Assembly (NCBI RefSeq): GCF_002875945.1
Contig: NZ_MCZK01000102.1
Location: 1 to 64,000 of the forward strand
DNA length: 64,000 nucleotides
Origin: Vibrio lentus
GTDB taxonomy: Bacteria; Pseudomonadota; Gammaproteobacteria; Enterobacterales; Vibrionaceae
Reading direction: 5' to 3'
Positions 45,859-54,107 of this stretch are shown here, piece after piece. A model generated the notes under the pieces. It saw only the letters and a list, made by a program, of their open reading frames with translations, had not been told where the DNA came from and ran no database searches. A program made the translations under genes and the position numbers. Position 1 is the first letter of the stretch; each line of letters starts with the position of its first letter.

Positions 45859-46329
45859 TTACCACCAGGTACTTGTTGAATGCTTAAATTCAAACATTTT
45901 TATTTTTGGATCTTTCTCATATTGCAATACCCACTTATCTGTCATCTTCCAACCAGAACACTTTTTTCTCATAGGATGTAAACTTAATAAATGCTCCATC
46001 GAGGTAATAAATACTTTTATCGTATCTAGTTCATCAATTACGATTGCAAAATATGGAATACAACCAAAAGCGGTGCAAGCAGCCTCTACTTTAGGAAAAT
46101 GATCATTCCCAATGCTTAGATACTGTTTTTCTTTCCCTGTATTTCTTGAACGAGATTTTACAGAGATCCCCATTAATTCATTATTATTTGGGTTTCTAGC
46201 AATAATATCGATACCAGTATGATCGACAATTGTACTTTCAAAACCATATTTAGATAACCAGTAAAGAACAAGGTTCTCTGTAAAATCACCTGTTATCTTC
46301 GAATGCCTAGAGCTTTTAGTAACTTTCAT
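45859..46329 (-). CDS. Restriction-endonuclease-like (PD-(D/E)XK) hypothetical protein
   Basis: The 156-residue protein has GIDIIARNPNNNELMGISVKSRSRN, where a conserved Asp and a later Val-Lys form the core of a PD-(D/E)XK nuclease fold. The usual acidic residue before the Lys is replaced by Ser (ISVKS), so cleavage activity is doubtful. FTENLVLYWLSKYGFE at the start fits the first helix of such domains. It ends next to the attC-like palindrome. Its partner or target is unknown. Confidence 0.55.
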   Translation of the reverse strand: MKVTKSSRHSKITGDFTENLVLYWLSKYGFESTIVDHTGIDIIARNPNNNELMGISVKSRSRNTGKEKQYLSIGNDHFPKVEAACTAFGCIPYFAIVIDELDTIKVFITSMEHLLSLHPMRKKCSGWKMTDKWVLQYEKDPKIKMFEFKHSTSTWW

Positions 46330-46604
46330 ATTTACCTGTACAGTTAACAGCTATTAGACCGAAAAGTTCTGCATTTAAATACAGAATCTTTCTATCTAGT
46401 TTTTTATGCCACCAATTGTACTAATTTTAGTTGAGCCATAACAATAACTTATACTGTAACCTTAGTGATAAGCGTAGCAAATACAGAAATTACCTAACCA
46501 ATATAACGCCCAACAAATCATAAACTTATGCGCTTTTTAACTGTGTTTTAACCCTCAGAACCCTTCCCTATTTCAGAGCAAGTTAAACTCTAGAAATCCA
46601 AAGC
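46330..46604. other. Upstream flank of the cassette-like island
   Basis: Non-coding and AT-rich. On the minus strand a GGGCGTTAT motif (about 46503-46511) preceded by a CATAA/TTATG hairpin may be a further degenerate attC end. Otherwise I see no gene. Confidence 0.35.
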
Positions 46605-46635
46605 TTGACCCTATACGGTAAGGTGTTTATATTGT
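46605..46635 (+). promoter_or_regulatory. Promoter of the MATE gene with ACC/GGT dyad
   Basis: TTGACC (46605-46610) is followed at 17 bases by TATATT (46628-46633) or at 19 bases by TATTGT (46630-46635). ACCCTATACGGTAAGGT forms an imperfect dyad in the spacer. It may be a strong ordinary promoter or a MerR-type one. Confidence 0.45.
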
Positions 46636-46719
46636 CGCCCGCCCAACGGGGCACATCCTAAAATGCACACCGGCCATCCTGCCATCATTCGTGTATTTAT
46701 ATTGGTGTTGTGAACTTCC

Positions 46720-48102
46720 ATGCTAACGAAATTTCGTCCTTTTACTCGTGAATCGGGTGCACTTATGCATCTTTCGATTCCAATCATTTTGACTCAAATA
46801 GCTACCCAAGCGATGGGATTTGTCGATACGACAATGGCTGGCCAAGTAAGCCCTGCCGACCTCGCCGCTATTGCACTTGGCACCAGCCTTTGGATTCCCG
46901 TGTTGTTGTTGCTACGTGGCGTGATTATGGCGTTAACGCCTGTTGTCGCTTACCACCGCGGCGCACGTGACTTTCAAAGTATCTCTGTTGAATTCTTCCA
47001 GATGGTTTGGCTAGCATTAATAGCGAGTGTGCTCCTCATCGCTTATTTGGTGAGTGCGAAATCGATCTTAGAATGGATTGGTGTAGCCGCCGAGATCATC
47101 CCAATTGGTAGCGACTATGCCTTTGCCCTAGCCTTTGGTGTACCGGGTATTGCCCTGTTCTACACCTTGAACGGCTTCTGTGAGGGTATGAACAACACCA
47201 AAGTACCGATGATCATTTCAGTGGTTGGTTTGTTGGTGAATATTCCGGTCAACTACGTGCTTATTTACGGTAAGTTTGGTTTCCCTGAAATGGGCGCTGT
47301 GGGTTGTGGCTGGGCGACAAGTTTAGTGTATTGGCTAATGTCGGGAATGCTCTATTCCTACATTAAAGGTCATCACCACTACAAGACCATCATCAAGTTT
47401 TCAGACGCTAAGCCAAAAGCAAAAGAGATGCTTCACCTTCTAAGATTAGGTTTACCTATCGGGATGAACATCGCGGTATGTGGCAGTATCTTTGCGGTAA
47501 TCGCACTGATGATTGGTCGTATTGGTGCAGAGAACGTGGCAGCCGCACAAATTGCACTTAACATCTCAAGCCTAACTTACGTGATTCCGATGAGTATCTC
47601 TTTTGGCATTACGATTCGTGTTGGACATGCACTAGGCGAGAAAGACGAGCTTGGCGCAATTGAACGCAGCAAAGTCGGTATCTTGGTTGCGGCGTTGATT
47701 TCATTACTTTCAGTTGCGATGTTCCTTCTGTTCCCTGAGTGGATCATTAGGCTTTACACCACCGACCCTGCAATTAGCGCAACGGCAGCGGTATTGTTGA
47801 CCTTTACGGCGATGTACCAATTCAGCGATGCATTGCAAACGTCTGCTAACGGCGCACTGCGGGGCTATAAAGACACTAAGATCCCGATGATCTTAGCTAT
47901 CGCTTCATACTGGGGCTTAGCACTACCACTGGGTATGGTGTTGGGCTTAACAGACCACATTGTTCCTGCAATGGGTGAAGAAGGCTTTTGGATTGGTATT
48001 CTTACGGGCTTGAGCGTTTCAGCGACACTGATGTTAATTCGCTTGCGATACGTGATTAAGAAGCGTGACTTGCCACCAGCAAGTTCTCCATTGGCAAACT
48101 AA
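46720..48102 (+). CDS. NorM-type MATE multidrug efflux protein
   Basis: The 460-residue membrane protein has twelve helices and matches the NorM branch of MATE carriers (MGFVDTTMAGQVSPADLAAIALG, then LLVNIPVNYVLIYGKFG). It would exchange Na+ or H+ for cationic drugs. No Shine-Dalgarno sequence is seen at the ATG. The leader of about 85 bases has a small GCCC/GGGC hairpin of unclear meaning. Length agrees with the family. Confidence 0.9.
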   Translation: MLTKFRPFTRESGALMHLSIPIILTQIATQAMGFVDTTMAGQVSPADLAAIALGTSLWIPVLLLLRGVIMALTPVVAYHRGARDFQSISVEFFQMVWLALIASVLLIAYLVSAKSILEWIGVAAEIIPIGSDYAFALAFGVPGIALFYTLNGFCEGMNNTKVPMIISVVGLLVNIPVNYVLIYGKFGFPEMGAVGCGWATSLVYWLMSGMLYSYIKGHHHYKTIIKFSDAKPKAKEMLHLLRLGLPIGMNIAVCGSIFAVIALMIGRIGAENVAAAQIALNISSLTYVIPMSISFGITIRVGHALGEKDELGAIERSKVGILVAALISLLSVAMFLLFPEWIIRLYTTDPAISATAAVLLTFTAMYQFSDALQTSANGALRGYKDTKIPMILAIASYWGLALPLGMVLGLTDHIVPAMGEEGFWIGILTGLSVSATLMLIRLRYVIKKRDLPPASSPLAN

Positions 48103-48123
48103 GACAAATCATCAAGCTAATAC

Positions 48124-48166
48124 AAAAAAGCGCGTTATTGCTACTCGGCAATAACGCGCTTTTTTA
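48124..48166. terminator. Bidirectional terminator, MATE/pilin
   Basis: AAAGCGCGTTATTG pairs perfectly with CAATAACGCGCTTT around eight bases, flanked by A and T runs. Confidence 0.9.
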
Positions 48167-48199
48167 TTGAATTTTCATAAATCAGTTCATGTGTTCGGT

Positions 48200-48757
48200 T
48201 TAACACTCATCGTTAACTACTTGAACTGTACATACACAACCATCAGCTGGACATGTATCTCCACTCGTTCTACCACCAAAAGAGTCATAGAGAACATAAC
48301 AACCAGATGGAAGATCGTCTATTATCGCGCCGCCAAGATCTCCAGTGGTAAACGGGTATTCATAACCAACCACTGTATACCTATTAGCAAAGTCAGACGT
48401 TAAGCTGTCATCATCTGACAAGGTAAGAAAATCGAGCATATTCAATTTGTCGCCAGACTCCCCTCGGCTTTCAGGACAAAGTGTCCCCCAGTCGACCTCA
48501 ACGCTACCGATACCAAAATCGATAACATAGTTACTTTGATCACTTGGGTTGCTGGCAGCCGGATCTAGCCCAACAATAATAGCCTTAGAGGTTACCTGAG
48601 TGATGACTCCTTCCATCGCACCAGCGACGCCCTCAAGTACCGCTTCTCTCGCTGACTCTTGGATATTAAGAAACCTCGGGGCTGCTGTCACAGCTAAAAC
48701 ACCGAGTATCACGATAACAATGATTAATTCCATTAACGTAAAGCCGTTTTTCTTCAT
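48200..48757 (-). CDS. Type IV pilin-like protein, MshA-like
   Basis: The 185-residue protein begins MKKNGFTLMELIIVIVILGVLAVTAAPRF, the class-III/type-IV-a prepilin leader with cleavage after Gly and Glu at position 5. A long hydrophobic helix follows, then a variable globular domain with five Cys residues near the C-terminus. It resembles MshA-family pilins and would polymerise into a surface fibre or pseudopilus. No other pilus genes are adjacent. I start at ATG 48757; a GTG three codons earlier is possible. Confidence 0.82.
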   Translation of the reverse strand: MKKNGFTLMELIIVIVILGVLAVTAAPRFLNIQESAREAVLEGVAGAMEGVITQVTSKAIIVGLDPAASNPSDQSNYVIDFGIGSVEVDWGTLCPESRGESGDKLNMLDFLTLSDDDSLTSDFANRYTVVGYEYPFTTGDLGGAIIDDLPSGCYVLYDSFGGRTSGDTCPADGCVCTVQVVNDEC

Positions 48758-49055
48758 AACACCCACATCATCTGATAACTAAAAGATTCAATAACTCAAT
48801 GAATTATCACCAACTATACATCTTGAATAGCACACTTAAAACTCAACTTAATTTTCTATAACCCATCTAGATTTAGTCAATTTTATAACTTTAAATCTCT
48901 CATACTTACTGGGAGCATTGTCACATAAGGCGTGAATGGGTTTTCTATCAGTAATATTGTAGGAAGAACTTGAGTTAGACACTGATTAAGTTTGATCCAT
49001 TTCTTTGAGCCCACGCATGATCCAATGATCGACTGAAACGACTTCTTGTTCCTGA

Positions 49056-49940
49056 CTATTCAACTTCTAACAAAGATGTGACCCACTTTTGCAGCGGATC
49101 ATCGTTGTATCTTGGGTGCCATGCAGCTACCACATCGAAACTCTCTGGTGATTGCTCCATTGGAAGAGTGACGAGATTCAGCCCTTCTATCGCTCTGGAT
49201 GGTAGGAAGGCAATCGAGTCAGTGGTGTTTAGATACATGGGTACGATGGAGAAACACGGAGCAGACACCACAACATTGCGCTTTAAACCGAACTTCCCAA
49301 ACCATTCGTCAATCGACCCTTTAAAGTTTGGGCGAGATGGTGAAGCGATGATCGTCGGATAACTCGCGACCTCTTCTAATGAAGGGTTTGTTTGAGCGAT
49401 AGAGGAATGAGGTGAAGTGACGCAAACATGGTGCTCTTCAAACAGCTTAATGACCTTATAGCTATCTGGAATGTAATCAGGGAATGCGATAGCTAAATTG
49501 ACCTTACCGCTTTCCATTAACTCGTGCAGGTTATCGATTTCGAAGTCACGCACAATCAGCTTTAATTCCGGCGCTCGCTCCCTTAGCTTTGCTATCAAGC
49601 TCGGTAAAATAATCTGCTGGGCATAATCTGTCGCCGCAATCACAAACGTCCCTTTTGCTTTCTCTGGCACAAAATTAGTCTTTGATAACAGCAAGTTGAA
49701 ATCGATAAGCAGACGATCCACACCAACAGAAAGTTCTTGAGCAAATGTCGTTGGAACAAACCCATTTGTCTTTCTTACAAACAACCTGTCGTCGAAGACT
49801 TCACGCAGTTTCTTTAAATGTTCACTGACGGCTTGCTGAGTCATCCCTAATTGGTTGGCAGCTTTAGACGCGTTCTCTTCACGTATTAGCGCTTGGAAAA
49901 CCCTGAGTTGCTTTATGTCTAATCGATCTAATTTGCTCAC
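49056..49940 (-). CDS. LysR-family transcriptional regulator
   Basis: The 294-residue protein has an N-terminal helix-turn-helix (LIREENASKAANQLGMTQQAVSEHLKKL) and a LysR effector domain. It is divergent from an SDR gene 153 bases away, which it probably controls. The N-terminal motif is of the type often found with short-chain dehydrogenases and quinone-related enzymes. The effector is unknown. Confidence 0.88.
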   Translation of the reverse strand: MSKLDRLDIKQLRVFQALIREENASKAANQLGMTQQAVSEHLKKLREVFDDRLFVRKTNGFVPTTFAQELSVGVDRLLIDFNLLLSKTNFVPEKAKGTFVIAATDYAQQIILPSLIAKLRERAPELKLIVRDFEIDNLHELMESGKVNLAIAFPDYIPDSYKVIKLFEEHHVCVTSPHSSIAQTNPSLEEVASYPTIIASPSRPNFKGSIDEWFGKFGLKRNVVVSAPCFSIVPMYLNTTDSIAFLPSRAIEGLNLVTLPMEQSPESFDVVAAWHPRYNDDPLQKWVTSLLEVE

Positions 49941-50093
49941 ACTTACCTACTTCCGTGAAATTGGATTCTATATGAGTGTAACACTGCACAAGAAAAACCA
50001 GTAACACTCACAATTAAGCTTTGTTTCTACTTGTTTAGTCATTTAGTTAAAGTTCCTCCATCGAAACGAAACACATACAGATCGGAGAACAAC

Positions 50094-50699
50094 ATGAAAA
50101 CAATCATTCTAATTGGCGCACGTGGCAAGATGGGTCAAGCAGCACTAATGGGCTTAGGCAATCACAACGTAATCACAGCGGGTCGCTCTGGCGATGTCGA
50201 CCATATTGTTGATATCACCGACCCAAAGTCGATTGAAGCGCTTTACAAGAATGTGGGACACTTTGATGCGGTTGTGAACACAGTCGGCCTTTGTGAATAC
50301 AACACCTTTGCAGATATGACAGAAGAACAGTGGGTGACCACAGTAATGAGCAAAATGATGGGACAAATTAATCTTGTTCGCATCGGCCAAAAATACATTG
50401 CTGATGGTGGTTCATTTACACTGATTAGCGGTATTTTGAACGTGAAGCCAATCCCTTTCGCTATTGCAGACGCAACCACCAGCGGCGCGATTGACACCTT
50501 CGTAAAGTGTGTCGCTTATGAGATGCCAAGAAACACACGCATCAATGTCATCAACCCGACCGTGCTCGCTGAAGCGTGGGATGTTTACGGTGAAATGATG
50601 CCAGGTTTTGAGCCCGTACCAAGCAAGTTAGTCGGCAAAGCATTCGAGCGCTCAGTCGATGGCTTCCTTACTGGTGAAGTGATTTTTGTAGACGCTTAG
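50094..50699 (+). CDS. Short-chain dehydrogenase-like protein without the YxxxK pair
   Basis: The 201-residue protein has a Rossmann nucleotide-binding start (IILIGARGKMGQAALMG) and a Ser at LISGIL, but the usual Tyr-x3-Lys is absent; the corresponding stretch is ADATTSGAIDTF. A small SDR subfamily has this feature, so it is a property of the group rather than damage. The reaction is unknown. GGAG precedes the ATG; longer in-frame starts have no good ribosome-binding site. The divergent LysR gene is its likely regulator. Confidence 0.8.
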   Translation: MKTIILIGARGKMGQAALMGLGNHNVITAGRSGDVDHIVDITDPKSIEALYKNVGHFDAVVNTVGLCEYNTFADMTEEQWVTTVMSKMMGQINLVRIGQKYIADGGSFTLISGILNVKPIPFAIADATTSGAIDTFVKCVAYEMPRNTRINVINPTVLAEAWDVYGEMMPGFEPVPSKLVGKAFERSVDGFLTGEVIFVDA

Positions 50700-50728
50700 A
50701 TTTACTAACAAAGCGTACATCTATAACG

Positions 50729-50760
50729 AAAAAGGCGAACCCATCGGTTCGCCTTCTTGT
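50729..50760 (+). terminator. Terminator of the SDR gene
   Basis: AAGGCGAACC pairs with GGTTCGCCTT around four bases, followed by CTTGTTT. It resembles the gcvP terminator. Confidence 0.75.
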
Positions 50761-50802
50761 TTAATGAGTCGAGCTTAAAGAATCGAGCTTAACAAGCTAT
50801 GT

Positions 50803-51429
50803 CTACCGATTTATCGCCAAATATGAGCCAGCTGCAATCATTATTCCACCTGCACTTTGGTTTAACCTTTTATGTGCGCGTGGCGTTTTAAGTAAACTGG
50901 CCATTCTGCCCGCGCCCATTGCAATGAGCATTAAACCAGACATCAGAGCAACCGCCGCTAAAACCGAAACCAATATGATATCTTGCGACTGCAAAACCGT
51001 CAGGTCAATGAACGTAGGCAAGAATGAAATATAAAACAGAATCACTTTCGGGTTTGATGCTGAGATCAAAAAGCCTTGCGCGAAACTGGCGAGTTCTGAT
51101 TTTTGGCTTTGCTTGGCTGCGAGCTCCGCAGAACCTTGCACTTCAGGTAGGCTCTTAAACATCTTGTAGCCCAAGTAAATCAGATAAGCGGCACCAACGT
51201 AACGAATCACCTCAAAAGCAAACGACCAGTTCTCAGCAATCGTCGCTAGGCCAAAACAGGCAAGCGCAAGATAAATCAGATCACTGCATATCATTCCTAA
51301 CGAAAGAGTGATGCACTTTCGCCAACCATTAACCATACCGCGAGCTAAAATGGCAAATACGCCAGGCCCCGGAGTAATACCAAATATAAACATGGCAATA
51401 AAGAATGTAACTGCGCCTTCTAGTGACAT
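50803..51429 (-). CDS. LysE/RhtB-family amino acid exporter
   Basis: The 208-residue inner-membrane protein has six helices and the LysE/RhtB pattern GITPGPGVFAILARG near the start and QGFLISASNPKVILFY in the middle. It would export an amino acid or derivative. The substrate is not predictable from sequence. ATG 51429 has GGGACGGAAG upstream and fits the family start better than the in-frame codon seven residues earlier. Confidence 0.88.
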   Translation of the reverse strand: MSLEGAVTFFIAMFIFGITPGPGVFAILARGMVNGWRKCITLSLGMICSDLIYLALACFGLATIAENWSFAFEVIRYVGAAYLIYLGYKMFKSLPEVQGSAELAAKQSQKSELASFAQGFLISASNPKVILFYISFLPTFIDLTVLQSQDIILVSVLAAVALMSGLMLIAMGAGRMASLLKTPRAHKRLNQSAGGIMIAAGSYLAINR

Positions 51430-51645
51430 CTTCCGTCCCTCAAATATCATTCAACATTATAATTTTCGAACGTATCATGGAGCCCCGATTCGGGTAAAGA
51501 ACGTTTTTGTCTAAGAGACTGTTTGACTAACAGCGTTTTTAACTAAGAACGATTCACACGACTCATGTTTTGAATAAGTGTCACACGTAATTTCCCCACG
51601 AGGCATGCCCCTAAAGCTAAACCCAACGTGTTTTTCGATAAGACA

Positions 51646-51675
51646 CAAAAAAGGCGAACCTAGTGGCTCGCCTTT
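51646..51675 (-). terminator. Terminator of the carbonic anhydrase gene
   Basis: AAAGGCGAACC pairs with GGCTCGCCTTT (one G-U), with a U run on the minus strand. Confidence 0.75.
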
Positions 51676-51708
51676 ACAAAATATTAACTACGAATCAACG
51701 CAACAAGA

Positions 51709-52569
51709 TTAGTTCGCTATTGGTGACAACAACTCTGGGTTTACAACTATGTTTCTCACACCGTGTGCGTGATCTTCATTGAAGTCGTTTCCTTCACACC
51801 AGTTGCCAACCGTCGCGATGTTTACTTTCGCTACTTGTGGACGAACACTCCATGTTACTTGGAAAGGTGAACCTTGCTCGTTGTAACCTGGGCCCGTTGT
51901 AGAGCCTGCGTATTGAATCGCTGAGCCAGTATCTTGTGGAATGTTAGGTGCTTGATGCAAACCGTTGACTTTAGAGTGCTTAGCGAGTGCTTCGAAGTCG
52001 AGAGCCTTGTCATCATTCACTAACACATAAACTTGGGTTTCAACACGCAGTTGCGGGTTGGTAATCGCATCGTTGAAACAAGCACCGAGGGTTTCGCCCG
52101 GTTCGACTTGAGCGGTTGAGTACACGTAATGCACTTCGATGGTGTCGCCCGAATGCAAAGAGCCATGATCGCTCGGACAAACCTTGCCCTCAAATGGTTT
52201 CAGCTCAGCCGTACTTAACTTACCTGTGTATTTAAAGCCACTCTGGAAACCTTTTCCATCACCGTTACCAGCGTATTGAGTAAACTCACCCCCTTTGTGT
52301 TCTGCGTTCTTATGGAAGTGGATATTACATAGGTTCATGGCTGTTGAATCTGGCGCATCGGAAAACAGACGAGCGTTAGTTCCCTGCAAAGAACCCAAAT
52401 CACGTGGGGCTTGCGGGCCGAAACCTTTGCCTTGTGTGTTTTCAGACAGGTTCGCTCTTTGTTCGGCGATAACACTGTCTGCTACAGACTCATGGTTCGC
52501 GTCAGATGCGTTCGCTTGAGCCGCCAACATGGCCATCGCGACACTTAAAAATACACTCTTATTCTTCAT
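51709..52569 (-). CDS. Delta-class carbonic anhydrase, secreted
   Basis: The 286-residue protein has a signal peptide (MKNKSVFLSVAMAMLAAQANA) and the metal-binding pattern of the delta carbonic anhydrases known from marine algae and annotated in many Vibrio: LCNIHFHKNAEHKG, followed by SDHGSLHSGDTIEVHYVY. It would hydrate CO2 in the periplasm or outside the cell. The zinc ligands are probably the His residues of these motifs. It is a single gene. The family name rests on the His motifs, not on a search. Confidence 0.72.
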   Translation of the reverse strand: MKNKSVFLSVAMAMLAAQANASDANHESVADSVIAEQRANLSENTQGKGFGPQAPRDLGSLQGTNARLFSDAPDSTAMNLCNIHFHKNAEHKGGEFTQYAGNGDGKGFQSGFKYTGKLSTAELKPFEGKVCPSDHGSLHSGDTIEVHYVYSTAQVEPGETLGACFNDAITNPQLRVETQVYVLVNDDKALDFEALAKHSKVNGLHQAPNIPQDTGSAIQYAGSTTGPGYNEQGSPFQVTWSVRPQVAKVNIATVGNWCEGNDFNEDHAHGVRNIVVNPELLSPIAN

Positions 52570-52933
52570 ATCTCTTCCCTAGAATATTGATAACAAAACT
52601 AAATACCGGATTTCACGGCAAACATACTACTATGCTCACAAGTGAATATCAGACATTGTCTTTGTAAGATTAGATTTCACAGCTTACTTTGGGAAGAGTA
52701 TTAAAACCCTTGATGCATATAACAAGTCAAACACGGTAAATACGGCGAGTCCATTCCAGAACGAACAAATACCTACTTTGCTGACTGTCTCTTGACTCAA
52801 GCCGGCAAACAAGCGAACAACAGTTATAACCAGAACTACACCCAGAACTAATAGTAAGTTTCAGATATACAAAAGACGAACCACTTGGCTCGCCTTGTTT
52901 ACTGATTCGATGTTCTTAATTCAAGCTATTCGC
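52570..52933. other. Non-coding gap between the carbonic anhydrase and lipoprotein genes
   Basis: No gene is seen. A weak terminator for the lipoprotein gene is at the right end (52870-52896). Confidence 0.4.
52870..52896 (-). terminator. Terminator of the lipoprotein gene
   Basis: GGCGAGCC pairs with GGTTCGTC (two G-U pairs) around four bases, followed by U residues on the minus strand. Confidence 0.55.
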
Positions 52934-53365
52934 TCAACCATTGCCTGTGGCAAATATTCCAAAGGTCAGAACGTTCAATGTGTCTGTTACTCCCTCGAAC
53001 GACTTGATGACTTTCTTAGTCGGTTCGTTGTTGAGCAATAGGTAACTTCCCAGCCCTTTCTCATTGTCGGTCTCAACTTCATCTTGTTTCGCTATTACTT
53101 GAGATGAGTGCACTTCAGAATCTTCGAATGCTTCTGATACAGGTTCAGCTTCTGCTTTAACGTTGGCACTAGTATCCTGAACTAAATCAGCACTTGTCTC
53201 ATCCGTTGACTCAGCAATGACGTTTAGATTCGCATCATCTTCGATAGTGTTCGACAAAGTGTCTTCGTTGCTCAATGTCTTCTCGTCAATCTGCTCATTA
53301 CTCGTGGTAGAGCAAGCCGTTAAGAAAAACAGACTAACGATGAATGTGACTAGGTTACGCACCAT
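52934..53365 (-). CDS. Hypothetical acidic lipoprotein
   Basis: The 143-residue protein has a lipoprotein signal peptide with lipobox LTACS, then a long Asp/Glu/Ser-rich stretch that is probably unstructured, and a short hydrophobic C-terminal part (SFEGVTDTLNVLTFGIFATGNG). I do not recognise a family. Function cannot be predicted. Confidence 0.6.
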   Translation of the reverse strand: MVRNLVTFIVSLFFLTACSTTSNEQIDEKTLSNEDTLSNTIEDDANLNVIAESTDETSADLVQDTSANVKAEAEPVSEAFEDSEVHSSQVIAKQDEVETDNEKGLGSYLLLNNEPTKKVIKSFEGVTDTLNVLTFGIFATGNG

Positions 53366-53499
53366 AACGATAAGGCTCGAATTAATAAAACATTGTTCGA
53401 TTGTAATTTATTTGTCTGGCTACATCCAGTCCCAAGTAGCTTAAGAGCGTGATTGATTGAATCTAAAGATAAAGTAGAAATGAAGTTTGAAGCTAAATC

Positions 53500-53886
53500 C
53501 TAATAGTTAGAAACCTCAATCAGATTGCCATCAGGATCTCGAACATAAACAGAGACAATTTTACCCGTCGCACCTGTTCGCGGTACTGGCCCCTCTTCTA
53601 TCTCTATTCCGTTCGCTTTGATATGTTCGATTACCTCAGCCATGGGTGTATTGGTAATAAAACAAAGATCAGCACTTCCCGCTTGCACACGTTCAGCCTT
53701 TGGTTCGAACTCATTGCCTTGCTGGTGAAGGTTTACCTTTTGATTACCAAATGACAACGCCAAGCGACCTTCTCCGAACTGGATGGGTTTCATGCCTAAC
53801 ACGCGCTGATAAAAATCTACCGTTATCTCTATATCTTTAACGGTTAGTACCAAGTGATCTAAATGACTGATTTCCAAATTAATCAT
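53500..53886 (-). CDS. VOC-family (glyoxalase-like) protein
   Basis: The 128-residue protein has the VOC pattern of two beta-alpha-beta units: LDHLVLTVKDIEITVDFYQRVLGM at the start and VYVRDPDGNLIEVSNY at the end, giving the usual His/Glu metal ligands (His in LDHL, Glu in LIEVS). It resembles small ring-cleavage or glyoxalase/fosfomycin-resistance-like enzymes. The substrate is unknown. Confidence 0.85.
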   Translation of the reverse strand: MINLEISHLDHLVLTVKDIEITVDFYQRVLGMKPIQFGEGRLALSFGNQKVNLHQQGNEFEPKAERVQAGSADLCFITNTPMAEVIEHIKANGIEIEEGPVPRTGATGKIVSVYVRDPDGNLIEVSNY

Positions 53887-53930
53887 CCTTGTGTCGTCGT
53901 TACTGAATATTGCGTGCTGAATGCCGAATA

Positions 53931-53970
53931 AGCCTTAGCCTTAGCCTTAGCCTTAGCCTTAGCCTTAGCC
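53931..53970. repeat. 6-bp tandem repeat (AGCCTT), 6.7 copies
   Basis: Six perfect AGCCTT units and a partial one lie upstream of the VOC gene and downstream of the M4 protease terminator, in non-coding DNA. Confidence 0.95.
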
Positions 53971-54038
53971 ACATACTCTAATGTCCAACGTGCTAACACA
54001 AGATCAGCATCCATCTTCACCTCTCACTTTGAACGAAT

Positions 54039-54064
54039 AAAGGGAGCACAGACTGCGCTCCCTT
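54039..54064 (-). terminator. Terminator of the M4 metalloprotease gene
   Basis: GGGAGC pairs with GCTCCC around nine bases, with a U-rich tail on the minus strand, 44 bases beyond the stop. Confidence 0.6.
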
Positions 54065-54107
54065 CTCATCAGTTTTAGCTAACTTAAATCACTTTAAGTC
54101 GTTTTAG

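Noticed and set aside
46636..46719. Guanidine-II (mini-ykkC) riboswitch before the MATE gene
   Set aside because: One GCCC/GGGC hairpin is present, but the loop is not ACGR and a second such hairpin is missing.
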